A program made the translations under genes and the position numbers. DNA of 64,000 nt, from the NCBI RefSeq assembly GCF_029227915.1, contig NC_079880.1, forward strand, positions 19,528,501 to 19,592,500, in the 5' to 3' direction. The notes under the pieces are model-generated. The model worked only from the letters and a program-made list of their open reading frames with translations, ran no database searches and was not told the DNA's origin. This document shows positions 1 through 12,000 of the stretch, one piece after another. This stretch comes from Hydractinia symbiolongicarpus. Lineage: Eukaryota > Cnidaria > Hydrozoa > Anthoathecata > Hydractiniidae. How positions within the stretch are numbered: position 1 is the first letter of the stretch; each line of letters begins with the position of its first letter.

Positions 1-484
1 TGGTGCATAATGTTGCTATGGTAATATGAATTTTAGTTGGTTTGAAAAACAGTTTAGGTGTCAAGTGTCGTTTTGAAGTTGATTTGGGCACTATGTCTCT
101 ATGTTGTTGGATGGCTGTGGTAACAGACCGTTACTAAATGTCGTTCGATTCGACCAATTGTAAATATATTTTTTTCATATCATGAGTACAATGAGTTGCT
201 ATGGTGATATGGATTTCTCTCCTTTTTGAGAGAGTTGGTATATTGTAGCTCATGTCACGACGTTGTTTTATTTTGTGTTTTAGAATTAACGGTACCTTTG
301 TTCGTTACACTTCCTCTTAAAATGACGGAACAAGTTAGTTCCCAGTATCTTTGCATTAAATGTATTGTGATGTTGTGTTTTATAACGGTGTATATTAAGT
401 TTTCCTGTTATAATAGAGTTGGTAATGGGGGAAGAGAGTTGCTCTTATATAAAGAAAGTTACGCTTATAACAAAACAGTTTATG
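1..484. other. Stretch without a recognisable gene
   Basis: Only short overlapping reading frames of low-complexity, T-rich composition are present. I see no splice-consistent exon, tRNA or repeat here. Confidence 0.4.
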
Positions 485-919
485 TCAATGATAGTATTTG
501 TTTGTGGATTTATTGTACTTTTTTTGTGCTTCAAGGTTGGTTGTTGATGAAACCTTTAAAGTCGACATTGAAATGGAACGTTCGATCTCATTTCCACCTT
601 TAGGTTTTGTTGTCGAATTGCCAAGGTTGTTGCCAGGTCCAATATTATTTATCAATGGCGGGTGTACAGGTTCTATTTTGTTGGTTGCCATTGTTGTTGA
701 GGTTGTTGTTTTAGTTGATGTAGATGGTGTGTTTAGAGGAGGCGTCTATAGTACTTCAATTTGAAACGGGAATTCCGTTATATTCATATCCTCCAATTCG
801 AAGTCCATTATTGCATCGAGGGATTTTGGTGTGTTTTTACTCTGTTGTTTTCTACCACTGACAAACAGTCTTTTTGTTTTCCCTACAATGCCAGGTGATT
901 TAGTGGGCTTTTGTTCTCA
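485..919 (-). pseudogene. Possible coding exon broken by one in-frame TAG
   Basis: On the minus strand one frame stays open from just after a TGA near 921 to a stop at 485, with a single TAG at 746-748. The part before the TAG reads as ordinary protein (it includes KSPGIVGKTKRLFVSGRK and ends TEFPFQIEVL). The part after it is Thr/Asn/Pro-rich (it includes MATNKIEPVHPPLINN). A splice-acceptor-like stretch (pyrimidines, then TTTGAG) lies near 913-919, so this could be the last exon of a gene whose other exons I could not find upstream, with the second part being 3' UTR. Alternatively it is a degraded gene or chance. I do not recognise the protein. Confidence 0.25.
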
Positions 920-3278
920 AAGCATAAAGCAAAAATGTAAGTTAATTAGATTTATTACAGTCCAGGTTATGCAGTTGAGTATTTATTATTTTTCAACGCA
1001 AATTTGTAAATAGCACTAGGCACGAAGGTGTCAATTAGCACATTTGTGCTAAGATGGTGTTTTATCGAGAGATTTTAAAAGTAGTGCCAGTACTGTTTCA
1101 TAAAGAACTGTTATCGAGTTTGCAAGGCGTGATTATGCGCAAAGTCGACATGGTTTGTATATCACAATCAGTATTGACGTGTGTCTTTGTTAATTAAAGC
1201 TGGTGGTTAATTGCGAGTTGCTGGTTTTACAACAATGTTTTCGCAAAAGCGTGTGCTCTTTTACAGAAGATGAGTATTCATCTTACGTGAATTTTTTGTG
1301 TGAATTTTTTGTGAAAAAACAATTTTTCCAAGAGAACTTTGAAGTAACTAAATACCAATAAAATAAACTGTAGCGTATTTCTCTTTTTCCTAGCCACTGC
1401 TTTGTTATTCCCTTAGTTCAGATGGATGTTTTTGTATTTTAATCTCTATTATCCTGTTCTTTCCATATGGTTTTTGTTGTTGTGTTTTTTTTATTTTGTG
1501 CTGTCCATGGTTGGTGTGATCATTTGATTACATCTAGTCATGCTGATGAAGCCTGATATTGGCAGAAACAGCAAGAATATTGAAATTGTCTGACTTTATT
1601 GTAGTTAATCCCTCTAAGTTATTTTTTTAACAATCATGAGCCTGATTGTTTTTACGTTTTTTAAGGTTCTTTGTTCCAGTTGTTGTTTGTTTTTGTTGAT
1701 AAAAAATTAATTCTACATGTTAGAACAGTTTGGTGTGACATTACTATTTTTTATTGTTTCAAATGATATAAAAGGCTGAGGGTTGTTTCTTATAAATAAT
1801 TTTTTTGGGAGATTTTTCTTATAAGCGTTTTTTTAGTTTCTTTTATCTTTATCTAATTATCAATTTTATGATATATTAGATGAATAAGAGGACAATTCTG
1901 GGCAGTTTTTGTACCCACAAAGTTCGAAATATTAAATGCTTCTGGGACTTTGTCCCAATCCCCACTCGGGGAATTACAACGCCCCCTCCCCCTCCCTCCT
2001 CCTAAGACCGCCAGTTGTTATGTCAAGCCTTGTCTAAACATTGCTGCCATTTTTATTAAAGTTATCGATATTATTATAACCGGCGGACCGGAACCCTGCA
2101 TCCGTGCTTACGCTTTATAACAAGAAGACATTAGTTCCGAGGCCATTGTTCTTGCTTTTAGTATATTTACCGAGCAGATATTATGTAAAAGGAAAACATG
2201 GCGGCCCTTCGGCGATAATGAAAAAGAAAGTTTCAACAGCTTCAAATACCACATAGTGGTCGATCCCCTTAACTGTTATAACATTTACAATCTTGTTATA
2301 AATATCAACGACAATTTTGTTTATGTGGTCTTTCAACACAAGTTAAATAAACCTGTTTTATAGAAGTTACAAAAATTTTACGTGTATAAGCAATTTCTAA
2401 AAATTTTGTTTTTTAATATAATTTTAATTGCCAACGTCACAAAATATTCTACATGTAGTAGTTACACCTAGAAATATTGCAATATAACGAAATTTCGAAG
2501 CTTTTTTTCCTGATTTGAAATGATTTTGTGTTGCACTATTTTCGTTACAATTTCATACTCATCACTTTCTACAAAAAAAACCCTCTGTTACTCCACTATT
2601 ACAAGCTACTTCGTACTTACATCAGGAAAAAACAGAGACTACATTCTGTAATATCTATTTTTCTGTAATATTTTTCGTTTAGTAAGACTGTTAGTTGCCG
2701 AAGCCCTTGTCTAATGATTGACATTTTAAATTGTAGCAATATTTGGTCAGCAAGAAAACTGTAGACACCTTAGTTCTGTCCAATTACTTGTATTGAAAAT
2801 AATCAGTTAATTAACGTGACAACTTTGCATATTCTTGCGTCTCTAATAGTGTGTGGGAAGGGGAGCGGAATAGTAGTGGGTGGGTGAAAAGTTTCTGAAA
2901 TATTAATAGTACTGAAATAGTCAGAAAAGGGGACAGAAGATGGAAGGCGTTCATTAGGCGTTTATAACCTTCACAACATTCGTATTGTCCTGGGTGGCAA
3001 AAACGTGAAATATTAAAAGTAGGGGTGTGTGAAATAAGGATGTCGTCCTAGCTGAAAAAATTAATAAAAAAATTAATAGTGAGAGTTCTGTTGGAGACTC
3101 GAGTGTACCTAGTGTAAAGTATACTTACACGTCTAAATATATAAATAAAATCTTTATGACAAACATAAATAAAATTGTTTAAATCAATCAAAAGCTACGG
3201 AAAAGAACTACAAGCTGCTGTTCAATCTTCCCACCTTCTCATCCAATCAGGATTGGAATAGTGTCATTCTGGTTTTTA
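920..3278. other. Intergenic AT-rich region
   Basis: No gene could be supported. The plus strand has a 48-codon frame starting at about 1053 with no other support. Around 1545-1580 a GAAGCCTGATATTGGCAGAAAC segment resembles tails seen in some retroelements, but it is too short to assign. A C-rich tract lies at about 1980-2005. Confidence 0.4.
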
Positions 3279-4349
3279 TTACCGCACTTCAAACGAGTTA
3301 TACCTCAACAGTTTCATTAACATTTTAACTTTCATGCCATTCAATGTTGATCCAAAATGAGTACCGTCGAAACTGTAAACATCTTTTGTCATCGGAAAAA
3401 AGTCATACAGCGCAAGACCTTTCTCTGCTAGCTTTTTTGACAGTACTTGTATATAATCAAACGCCTTTCTAGAGCCTTGGTTCTTAGAATATTGCACTAA
3501 CTTTAATGGTCCATTAGTGTTTCCGCCTAGCCAAAGAAAGGAAGGCTTTCTGATTTTATTTTTAACTAAATGGTCAATTAATGGCGTTAAAAAATACTTC
3601 CATGTCTTTTCAGCTTGAAAATTGTCATGTCCACCAACGTACACCAAAAACAATGGACGTTCTTTTAATAAACGTTCGTCAATAATCTTTAAAACGTCTG
3701 GTAAGTGTTTGATGACGCTAGCAGTAAAAAAACTCGATTTTATTTTCTTTTTGGCATATCTACAGTACATTGGATTGTTAATTACATCTCGCCATTTGAG
3801 TGCTAATTTCAGACGACAACCTGTTTCAGAAAATTGCATTTCATTTTTGCAAGGATTGAGCTGTTCTCTTGTGAGATTATAGTTCATTGAACCATATGCG
3901 GCATCATCAGTTACATGTATCATAAAGGCTTGAAACATATGCCTTACAAGGGAATCGCCAATAAATGTGATTGACGAATATCTTTCTTGTAGGAAATCAC
4001 ATGTTGATAATGACGTAAAGTTATCTAAGGGACAAAAGGTTTCGTTCCATTTCATTAATTCTGGATTTATTTGATTTGAATAATCTGTGCAATCCGGAAG
4101 GCATTTGCAGTATTCGGGACCATTTCCACATTTATTTTTTTGCTCGCTACAACATGGTTTGGTCGAGTTTGCTACACACTGACTTTGATAACTAAAAATA
4201 AAGGAAAACATTGTCATGCGTTTTTTTGTACTGTTCCTATAAGATTTACAACTATAATAAGCAAATCTATGTCGATACCCTGTGAGAAAAATACACGGAA
4301 ATTTACCTGTTGTATCGCATTTGCTATTTAGTATTTTTGGTGGTTCCAT
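3279..4349 (-). CDS. PC-esterase / SGNH-hydrolase-like secreted protein (5' end uncertain)
   Basis: The 356-codon frame shows SGNH/PC-esterase blocks. ITFIGDSLVRH at about residues 128-138 holds the block-I Gly-Asp-Ser nucleophile, YVGGHDN lies near 237-243, and DGTHFG near 328-333 supplies the Asp-x-x-His pair. Families with this layout (plant TBL, animal CAS1/NXPE relatives) act on acetylated or esterified glycans, usually in the secretory pathway; the actual substrate here is unknown. A Cys-rich segment (CCSEQKNKCGNGPEYCKC) precedes the catalytic part. The first 52 residues are doubtful: a strong acceptor (CCTTTATTTTTAG) sits just before TTATCAAAG at 4191, so the real exon probably runs 4191-3279 with an upstream exon carrying the signal peptide, and the open frame beyond is intron read-through. 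No upstream exon was identified. Domain call fairly sure, start unsure. Confidence 0.7.
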   Translation of the reverse strand: MEPPKILNSKCDTTGKFPCIFLTGYRHRFAYYSCKSYRNSTKKRMTMFSFIFSYQSQCVANSTKPCCSEQKNKCGNGPEYCKCLPDCTDYSNQINPELMKWNETFCPLDNFTSLSTCDFLQERYSSITFIGDSLVRHMFQAFMIHVTDDAAYGSMNYNLTREQLNPCKNEMQFSETGCRLKLALKWRDVINNPMYCRYAKKKIKSSFFTASVIKHLPDVLKIIDERLLKERPLFLVYVGGHDNFQAEKTWKYFLTPLIDHLVKNKIRKPSFLWLGGNTNGPLKLVQYSKNQGSRKAFDYIQVLSKKLAEKGLALYDFFPMTKDVYSFDGTHFGSTLNGMKVKMLMKLLRYNSFEVR

Positions 4350-6365
4350 TTCATTATATTTTTGAATATTTTATTATATTTATGAAGAAAGAAGATTTTG
4401 ATTTGGTTATTTTTTTAATGACCTCCAATCTGCAGAAAACTTTATTTTGGTGCTAAATATGAAGAAAGAAGAATGAACATTTTAATTATTGCTTTAATAA
4501 CTTTCAATCTATAAGAAAACATTATTATGGTGTTGTGTTGTCTTATTGCTGGTTTGATTACACCCTTGATGATAAATATTATAATGTGTTTTATGTTGTC
4601 ATTTATTCCCCTTTTTCGATCAATTGTTCAGAATACTTAACGTCTATCGCGTATGTCAGTGAGTCGGTTTTATCGCGTTTCAGTGCTTAAAGGGCGTAAA
4701 AAGGCGTTTGCTTTCAGTTCTACGCCCTGGACCCGTTTGGGGGCTCACAACGCACCCCAACCCCCCCCCCAGTTGGTTTTATCGCACCTTCGATGCGATG
4801 TTGACCCTGCGGGTCAATGGTTCGACTAAAGTTAATTTTTTTCTGGCTACGCCCCTGAAAACTTCTATTTACAAATTGGGTTTATCGTCAAAATCACAAA
4901 ACATATCAAACACATTTCTGGGCTCGTCTTCTTCCGGCTCCCACGCATCGTATTCATGATCTTCTTTGCCAATAACTCGGTATATCCATACATGCATTTA
5001 AAATGTCATCCCTTTCTTTTTATTTCTAAGTTTATTACAATCTCTTTCGAAGCGACAGTTGTCTCCTTTTTTTATCGAAAGGGCAAGCCAAGTGAGGGCA
5101 AGTCAAGAAATAACTTTTAAAACCAGCAATTTTTTTTTAAATTTTAGTGGATAAACTTTCGCAAATCGAAAATTTAGAAAGTTTGTACTGAATAAACTTT
5201 CGCGAATAACCGTTTTTGAAAGTTTCGAAATTGTTTGTAATTATTTGTAATTCCAGCCAGCTCTTTCAAGAGTTGACCGTCGCGAAAATTTTCGACTAAA
5301 GTAGCGAGTTCGTCGCCTCAATATTTTACGATACGACTAATTGATTGATGCTAAACAAAACTTCTCTAGATTGGTTTGTACGATTGATCGCAGCTAAAGG
5401 ATCATGCCCAAATGAATAGTTCTTTGTACATTTTGACAGCTTCTTCTGTGGTTAGTATTATCCCTTTATCTAGTGCTTTTGTATGTGTTGTTACACGCAT
5501 ATTTTCAATAGGTACGCACCCATTGGAACCAGGAACTCTATGGAAGTTTTAAGATTGAGACAAAAGATGAGCTGCATCAGATTCTAAGTACCATCAGATT
5601 CAGAAAACGTAAAATTTTAGTACTAAATCACTCATGTTGTAATCTTTTTTTCTTTATTATCTTGGCAAATGCATGTTTATAATTTTAATTCAGGCCAAAA
5701 TCGTTCTATAACATAGTTGACTCGCTTGACTTCCGCGATGTTTTTTCAGTACATCCTGAAGAAATATGCACAATGAAAATTCCAGGCCATGGTCTAAATG
5801 TAACTGATCCCATAATCTATACTTTGCACTGAAAGTTTTAGAGGTGCTACATTCCTTAATTGCAACTAAAGAAAAATATCTATTCGTCACAACAATATTC
5901 TCATATTTTTTGATATGGCACACTATTGCCTCTCACAAGATGGTCAGGTGGGCAAAAATGATATGGCCTCAACAATTCGATGAAAAATCAGGATTTCATA
6001 TACACAGCCAGCCAAACGCTTGTCTTTCCTCGTTTGCATTTCCATAGACTATTTCGAAAAGACAAGGTAAATATTCAAGCTTATCCATCGCATCACTAGT
6101 CTGTAACTGTTATAACTTATTCATGCATTGTAACAGACCAACTCAATATGGTCGTTCCTGACTAAAAATAAATGTAATTATTTGATATTTCATTGAAAGA
6201 GGAATGTAAAAAATTTCAATGTTGCGGTAGCACGAGCTAATTAACGCCGCACTCTAGCTTACCCGTAGATCAAACGCTGCATGCGTCGGCGTTTTTGAAA
6301 ATCAGAAAACCCAATACGTACAATTAGGAGGAACAATGTGGACACAGCGCAGCAGGGACGTATAT
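4350..6365. other. Intergenic region with scattered repeat-like tracts
   Basis: No gene seen. A C-rich block near 4720-4860 and a block with repeated AAACTTTCGC motifs near 5150-5230 look like decayed repeats. The open frames at 5690-5923 and 5844-6047 overlap on opposite strands and have no domain-like features. Confidence 0.4.
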
Positions 6366-6960
6366 CATTTTTGAACGCACAATACAATCTTTGAACGCAC
6401 AATACAATCTTTGAACGCACAATACAATCTTTGAACGCACAATAAAATCTTGGACGCACAATACAATCTTTAAACGCACAATAAAATCTTTGAACGCACA
6501 ATACAATCTTTGAACGCACAATACAATCTTTGAACGCACAATACAATCTTTAAACGCACAATACGATCTTTGAACGCACAATACGATCTTTGAACGCACA
6601 ATACGATCTTTGAACGCACAATAAAATCTTTGAACGCACAATACAATCTTTGAACGCACAATACGATCTTTGAACGCACAATAAAATCTTTGAACGCACA
6701 ATACGATCTTTGAACGCACAATACGATCTTTGAACGCACAATACAATCTTTGAACGCACAATAAAATCTTTGAACGCACAATACGATCTTTGAACGCACA
6801 ATACAATCTTTGAACGCACAATACAATCTTTGAACGCACAATAAAATCTTTGAACGCACAATACAATCTTTGAACGCACAATACGATCTTTGAACGCACA
6901 ATACGATCTTTGAACGCACAATACGATCTTTGAACGCGCAATACAATCTTTGAACGCATA
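6366..6960. repeat. 20-bp minisatellite, about 29 copies
   Basis: The unit TTTGAACGCACAATACAATC repeats in register. Variants differ mainly at two positions (ATACAATC, ATACGATC, ATAAAATC), arranged in irregular order with a few rarer changes (GGACGC, TAAACG, GCGCA). Because 20 is not a multiple of 3, the minus strand is open in all three frames and every frame encodes the same 20-residue cycle. Those frames have no start context or other support and I treat them as spurious. Confidence 0.95.
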
Positions 6961-6984
6961 ATAGGATTTATGGTTTACAACACC

Positions 6985-7200
6985 CAAAGGGTGCTATTTC
7001 AATTTTAGCACCCCATATGTCCCTATGGGGCATCCTAAATCGTGCTATTAAATATTTTATCCGCTAAAAATGTAGCACCCATAGCAGACTTATTTGACAC
7101 CCTAAAAGGAAGAAAAACCGTAGATGCACTCTAAGGGTGCTATTTATTTTAACACCCTTAAAGGAGTCATACAGTACCCCTTAAACTTTCAGTGTATTAA
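6985..7200. repeat. Cluster of AGGGTGCTATT / ACACCCTTAAAGG motifs
   Basis: Short direct and inverted copies of a GGGTGCTATT-like word and its complement (for example near 6982-7000, 7003-7013, 7070-7082, 7095-7110, 7133-7160) occur next to the minisatellite. They probably belong to a palindromic repeat, but I cannot define its ends. Confidence 0.4.
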
Positions 7201-7394
7201 AGCGGTTCTATAAACTTGTTTATATATGAGAATAAGGTTTTTTATTGGCATTGCTGAAAAACCAACAAGCATTTTCGAGCGCCCATTTATCAAACTAACA
7301 GTGCAACTAAAATCCTGACCAATCTTCTTGTTTAAGTCCATATGTACTTTATAACCTAAGTAAGGAGGGTGAAAGGGTCGGATTAGTTCTTCAA

Positions 7395-7706
7395 AATGTC
7401 ATGTCTTCTAGTTTCAAATGCATCTGGAGCAGTCCTTCGTAACGAATCAGATATTCGCCGTCGAGAAACAGCACCATATGTTATACCTAACATAGCACAA
7501 ATGCTTCCTTCCAGAAAGGCCGATTATTCCAGTGATCTCGTTGTTCAGCTCATTGGGATTTAAATTAGGTTGTTCTTTTTGCAAAAGCGACGAACAATAC
7601 CTTCACTGATACCTAATACATATTCTGATATCCTTTTGTGGCTCATTCTCTTCCTCATCATGCTCTGTACCTCTTTACGGTCAACTAAACCTTCCATGGC
7701 CGCCAT
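7395..7706 (-). pseudogene. Decayed integrase/transposase N-terminal fragment
   Basis: From an ATG at 7706 the minus strand reads MAAMEGLVDRKEVQSMMRK and continues with a helix-turn-helix-like stretch (HKRISEYVLGISEGIVRRFC) to a stop near 7562. After a frame change NPNELNNEITGII follows, and after another change SRRRISDSLRRTAPDAF. The order (HTH, ELNNEI, then RRRISDSLRR.P) resembles the N-terminal part of animal integrase-core proteins common in cnidarian genomes. At least two frame breaks and a stop make it non-functional. The family assignment is from memory of the pattern. Confidence 0.4.
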
Positions 7707-8521
7707 TTTTTAACAATAATTTAAAAACTGCGTGAATGAAAAAACAAAAAAATTGATTAGATGATATCTGAATAAAATTAAAGACAGATCCAAGATTTTA
7801 GTAAGACAAAACAAGAAGTCGATTTTATCATCTCTAAACTTGATCTAAAAAACTGAGATGCTAATCTGTGAAGCTGAAGGCAGACCAAAGAGGTTGAGAG
7901 CAGATCTAAAAAGCTGAAAAGCCGATCAAAGAATAAAAGCATTGAAGAATACCTTTTGTGTATGTAAAAAAAATAAATGCAACATCCTCTATCTATTCTA
8001 ATCCTATAATATAATCATCATCGTTCGCATTTCCTTTATTTTTCTGGCTTCTGAATTACGTTTTATTTTTAGAAATAAAGGCGACATATTATATTAAAAA
8101 AATACAGATTAGTTTCGTGCAATGAAAATCCACCCATTCACAACGGAAATACTGGAAAACGTAGGTTCAGTATGAACTTAAATAAAATATATAACCAATC
8201 CCACATACAAGATTTTTTTGTATGAGAGAGAGGGAGGGATTTTAAAGAAGCGCATTCTTCTTCCTACAACTCTTTTTGTATCACACAGAGGTCTGGGCAC
8301 GAGAATAAGAGAAGACAACATGGTTCCTAGAGCATTTTGCTTTATTAACGGTTCAGGGGCAAAGACCCCCTGGGGACGAGGATAGAAATAATGGAGAAAA
8401 GTGTTATTTCTTTATTTTTTAGAAAAACATTGATAAGAACATGGTAGACTAGAAAACGTGTTAAAAACAATCACATCCAGCCTCGGCTAAAAGTTAGACG
8501 TTCTTATAAATATATATATTA

Positions 8522-8822
8522 TACTAGTCGTTGCCCGTGGAAAAATCAACAGGATCGCCCGTCCTTTATATTAACCTGCCGCAACAAAGTGGAAAAGATA
8601 TATCGCATTTTATATTCGTGTTTCCGTAACATCATTTTCTAACTCAGCGGGGGGTCCGCGCAGAGACAGACAGACGGAATACGGCTATTATAATAGAGAT
8701 ATGTCTGTCGGACTGTCTGCCTGTCTGTCACCCAAAATGGTACCGCAAGTAGCGAGATGCTCGCAATACTGTAAAAAAAGAACAGGCGAACCGTGGATTT
8801 TTCCACGGGCCGCCGACTAGTA
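8522..8822. repeat. Two tail-to-tail copies of a dispersed repeat (ACTAGTC...GTGGAAAAATC)
   Basis: A forward copy starts ACTAGTCGTTGCCCGTGG at 8524, passes GACAGACAGACGGAATACGG and ends ATAATAGAGATA near 8701. A reverse copy runs from 8820 (ACTAGTCGGCGGCCCGTGG on the minus strand) back to its own GACAG run. Relatives of this element occur near 31.6, 32.2, 35.8, 37.3, 41.1 and 41.2 kb. Confidence 0.75.
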
Positions 8823-9080
8823 TTTATGGATAGAAAACACTACAGGAACACAAGAATTTTTTCATTCACAAAAATTGCCAATAAATTTTCAGAAGATAAA
8901 AACAAAAAGTGTTTTAATTAAAATCATACGCAGTGTGAATGAATTGTGCAAAAGGCGTTGCAATTAAATGTCACTTGAGTCGGTATGATTTTGTAAACAA
9001 AAAAGTATGCTTAACTAATTCTCACAGTTCTTTCATTTTTAGGTTGTTTATAGTGTATTTTAGTAAAATAAAAAGAAAAG

Positions 9081-12000
9081 ATGGATATGAGACCATTTAT
9101 TTGGTTTTTAAATTTAAATGTTATCTTTGTTGTCCAAGTGAAGACACGATTCATTTCACAAGAAACAAGACAAGGTAAGCGGTACTAATTCACATCACTA
9201 CCTGTTAAAAAATAAAATATTTTAAAAAAATGTTAAAAACATAAGAAATGTAAAAAATGTTGTAAATTGCTTAAAATATTTACACAGGCTTTGATCCGCA
9301 AAGTGTGCTCCCAATGAAAGCATAAAAACTCAGAAAAGCAAAAACGTTTAGAATAGAATATCATACAGAGAGGAGTACCTGGATGATTAAAGAAAATCTA
9401 CATTAATTCGAATGAATTGCTCCTTTGACTACAACAAAGATTTGAGATTCTTGCAAAAAACAAAAGCTATTAAAAACACGTAGCGAAGTAGCAGCAAAGA
9501 GTCGATGTACTTGGTATTGTTTTTCCAGGACCATTTGAGAGTTAAGAACACGTTTCTTGATGTGTGGGTCTTTAAAAGAAACGACCTTTTATTAGTCTGA
9601 GCGATATCGGCCATAAATCATGGCCACATATTCGTGTTTATTGCAGACTTCTTCGTCCCTAGGGTCGCTTGGCCACTTAGCCGTTATTACGAAACTCTGC
9701 TAACACATTAATCAAAAAAAAGCAAAATGCTCACTAAACAAGATTGTATTACAGACAAATAAAAACCTGTGAAAACCAATTCCTAATCATTTGAAGATAC
9801 AGAATTACATTACTGACCGTTCCAATTTTTCTTGTATAATGAAAAATATTAAGAATAATCTTCACATAAAATGAAAGAATGTTTTGTTTCTAACAGCTTC
9901 ACTTAGTTATGGAGAGCATACACGTAAAATATTGACAAACTTTACCTTTAAATAAGTCATATGCAGTTCTGATGCAACCTCGTTCATCTTGCGTTTTTTC
10001 TGACATCGGGACGGCGCTACGATCATAATATATCTCGCCGTTCCGATATAACAAAAGAGACAAAAGACGCTGAGAACGAGGTCTGTTCTGACACTATTTT
10101 CACGAGAAAGAGTGGATTCCACTTTATATTAAATTGACTAGCTGCCTTCTGAGAGTTTAATAAAAAAACTCTTACTAGTTGTAAAAGTGTAAAATTTAAT
10201 CAATCAATAGTATTTAGGAATTATTACCTGGTATGACAAGAAATTGGAAAAATTTTAAGTAAGTTATCAAAAAAAAAACGGGAGACTAATAAATTGACGA
10301 TTATAACGGAACAAACATCATTTCACATTATAAATAAACGTTGCAATATCATTTTTTCATTTTTTTTGTATGCATTTTGCTGAAATTCCCTTTATGTCAA
10401 AATCATGTTTTCGATTCCCTTTTATAAAAACAGGTAACTCAAAAAATACTGCTATAAATAAAACTTCAATGATTCCTATCGTGAAAAAAAAATTAAAATA
10501 CCATTTTAGGAGTTGTTATGGCAACTGTGCTGCACAAGGTCTTAATAAAAGGTGATAACTATTAAACACACAAATTTCACTCACTAACCAATCTTTTTTC
10601 TAATTTATTTTTCTTACAACATTATTTCCGAACGGTTATAACTGCTCATCAGTAATCTCAAAAGAGTATGCTGCGTTTTTTTTGGAAAGCTATACAGCGT
10701 TGACAACAAATTTAATTCAATAAAATTTTTTGAAAAAGATTTTGCAGAATGTTTCTAAGGTCAAAAAAGATAGAAAGAATTGTCACTATTTAAAGTATTC
10801 ATTCTCACGCAGATTACAATTGTTAACTTTACTTTGTACAGTTTGTACAGTTTGTACTTCTTTCTTGTCAAGAAGGTCTTACTTAGTTTAGACCAATCTC
10901 GTTATCAGGACACTTTGCCTTGTTGATAGTTGGCCATTCCGTATGAATGAGCGTATGATATAACACATTCATTTTATTTCCACAGCAACACAACTTGAAG
11001 GTGAAAAACCGAGTCTGTTAAAACGACAAGGAGTGATTGAACTTCTTCCCGTGCGTAGCTACCAAGTTGAAAATGACACACATTCAGTGATGCGACACAG
11101 TTACGCCATGCATAACGACCCAGACACAGATCATCATGATATTGACGCCCATATTGTGCTTGGACATAATGAAGCTCACCTGGACGACCACCACCATCAT
11201 CATCATCACCACCATGAGGATGAACATCATCATGACGAAGAACATCACCATGACGACGATCATCACCATGGCGATGAACATCACCATGACGACGAGCACC
11301 ATGAGGACGAGCATCACCACGACGATGAACATCATGAAGACGAACACCACCATGACGATGAAAACCATGACGACGAACATCACAATCATGATCACTATGA
11401 CAACCATCATAATAATCACGACGACGAAGAACAAAGTCATGATGACCATGACGATATGGACAATGAGGAACAACATCACCACAGTGACCATAATGACAAC
11501 CATTATGGCAACCACGATCACCATGACGACAACCATTATCATCATCATGTGCACGTCTATTATTATCCTCACGACCGTGACGACAACCACCACGACAACG
11601 AACACGAAGATGATCACCACGATAAAATACACCGACACTATGAATATCACCGGTATATCGGACGTCACGACGATGAAAATGACGATCACGATAAACATCG
11701 TTACTATCACTACGAGGAATATCGGCCGTCACATTCGAGTTACGAAAACGAACATCATTCTGACAATCATGTGCAGTCTCACTACAGTGAAAACAGTGAA
11801 AGTGGGACATTATATCATAACAAAATTATGGAGTATGGCATTCCGCACTCGATTACGATTAGCTTACCTCATGGTTACAATGGCCATACCGATAGTGAAT
11901 CCCACCATGAGCACAGCGTAGTAAATAAGTTAATCACACATCTCACAGAGGCACTAGAGAGATTTCAGGTAAGATTTCAAGTGCAGAAACTTTTTGTGAT

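Noticed and set aside
6366-6960. CRISPR-like array
   Set aside because: The repeats are contiguous with no unique spacers and the genome is clearly animal.
6259-6987. Four long minus-strand reading frames of 95-211 codons
   Set aside because: They all translate the same 20-bp minisatellite in different frames; there is no signal peptide, start context or unique sequence.
10974-11921. Long reading frames on the minus strand and in a second plus frame over the His-rich exon
   Set aside because: They are shadows of the repeated His/Asp codons. Only the frame with signal peptide exon and matching splice phases is supported.
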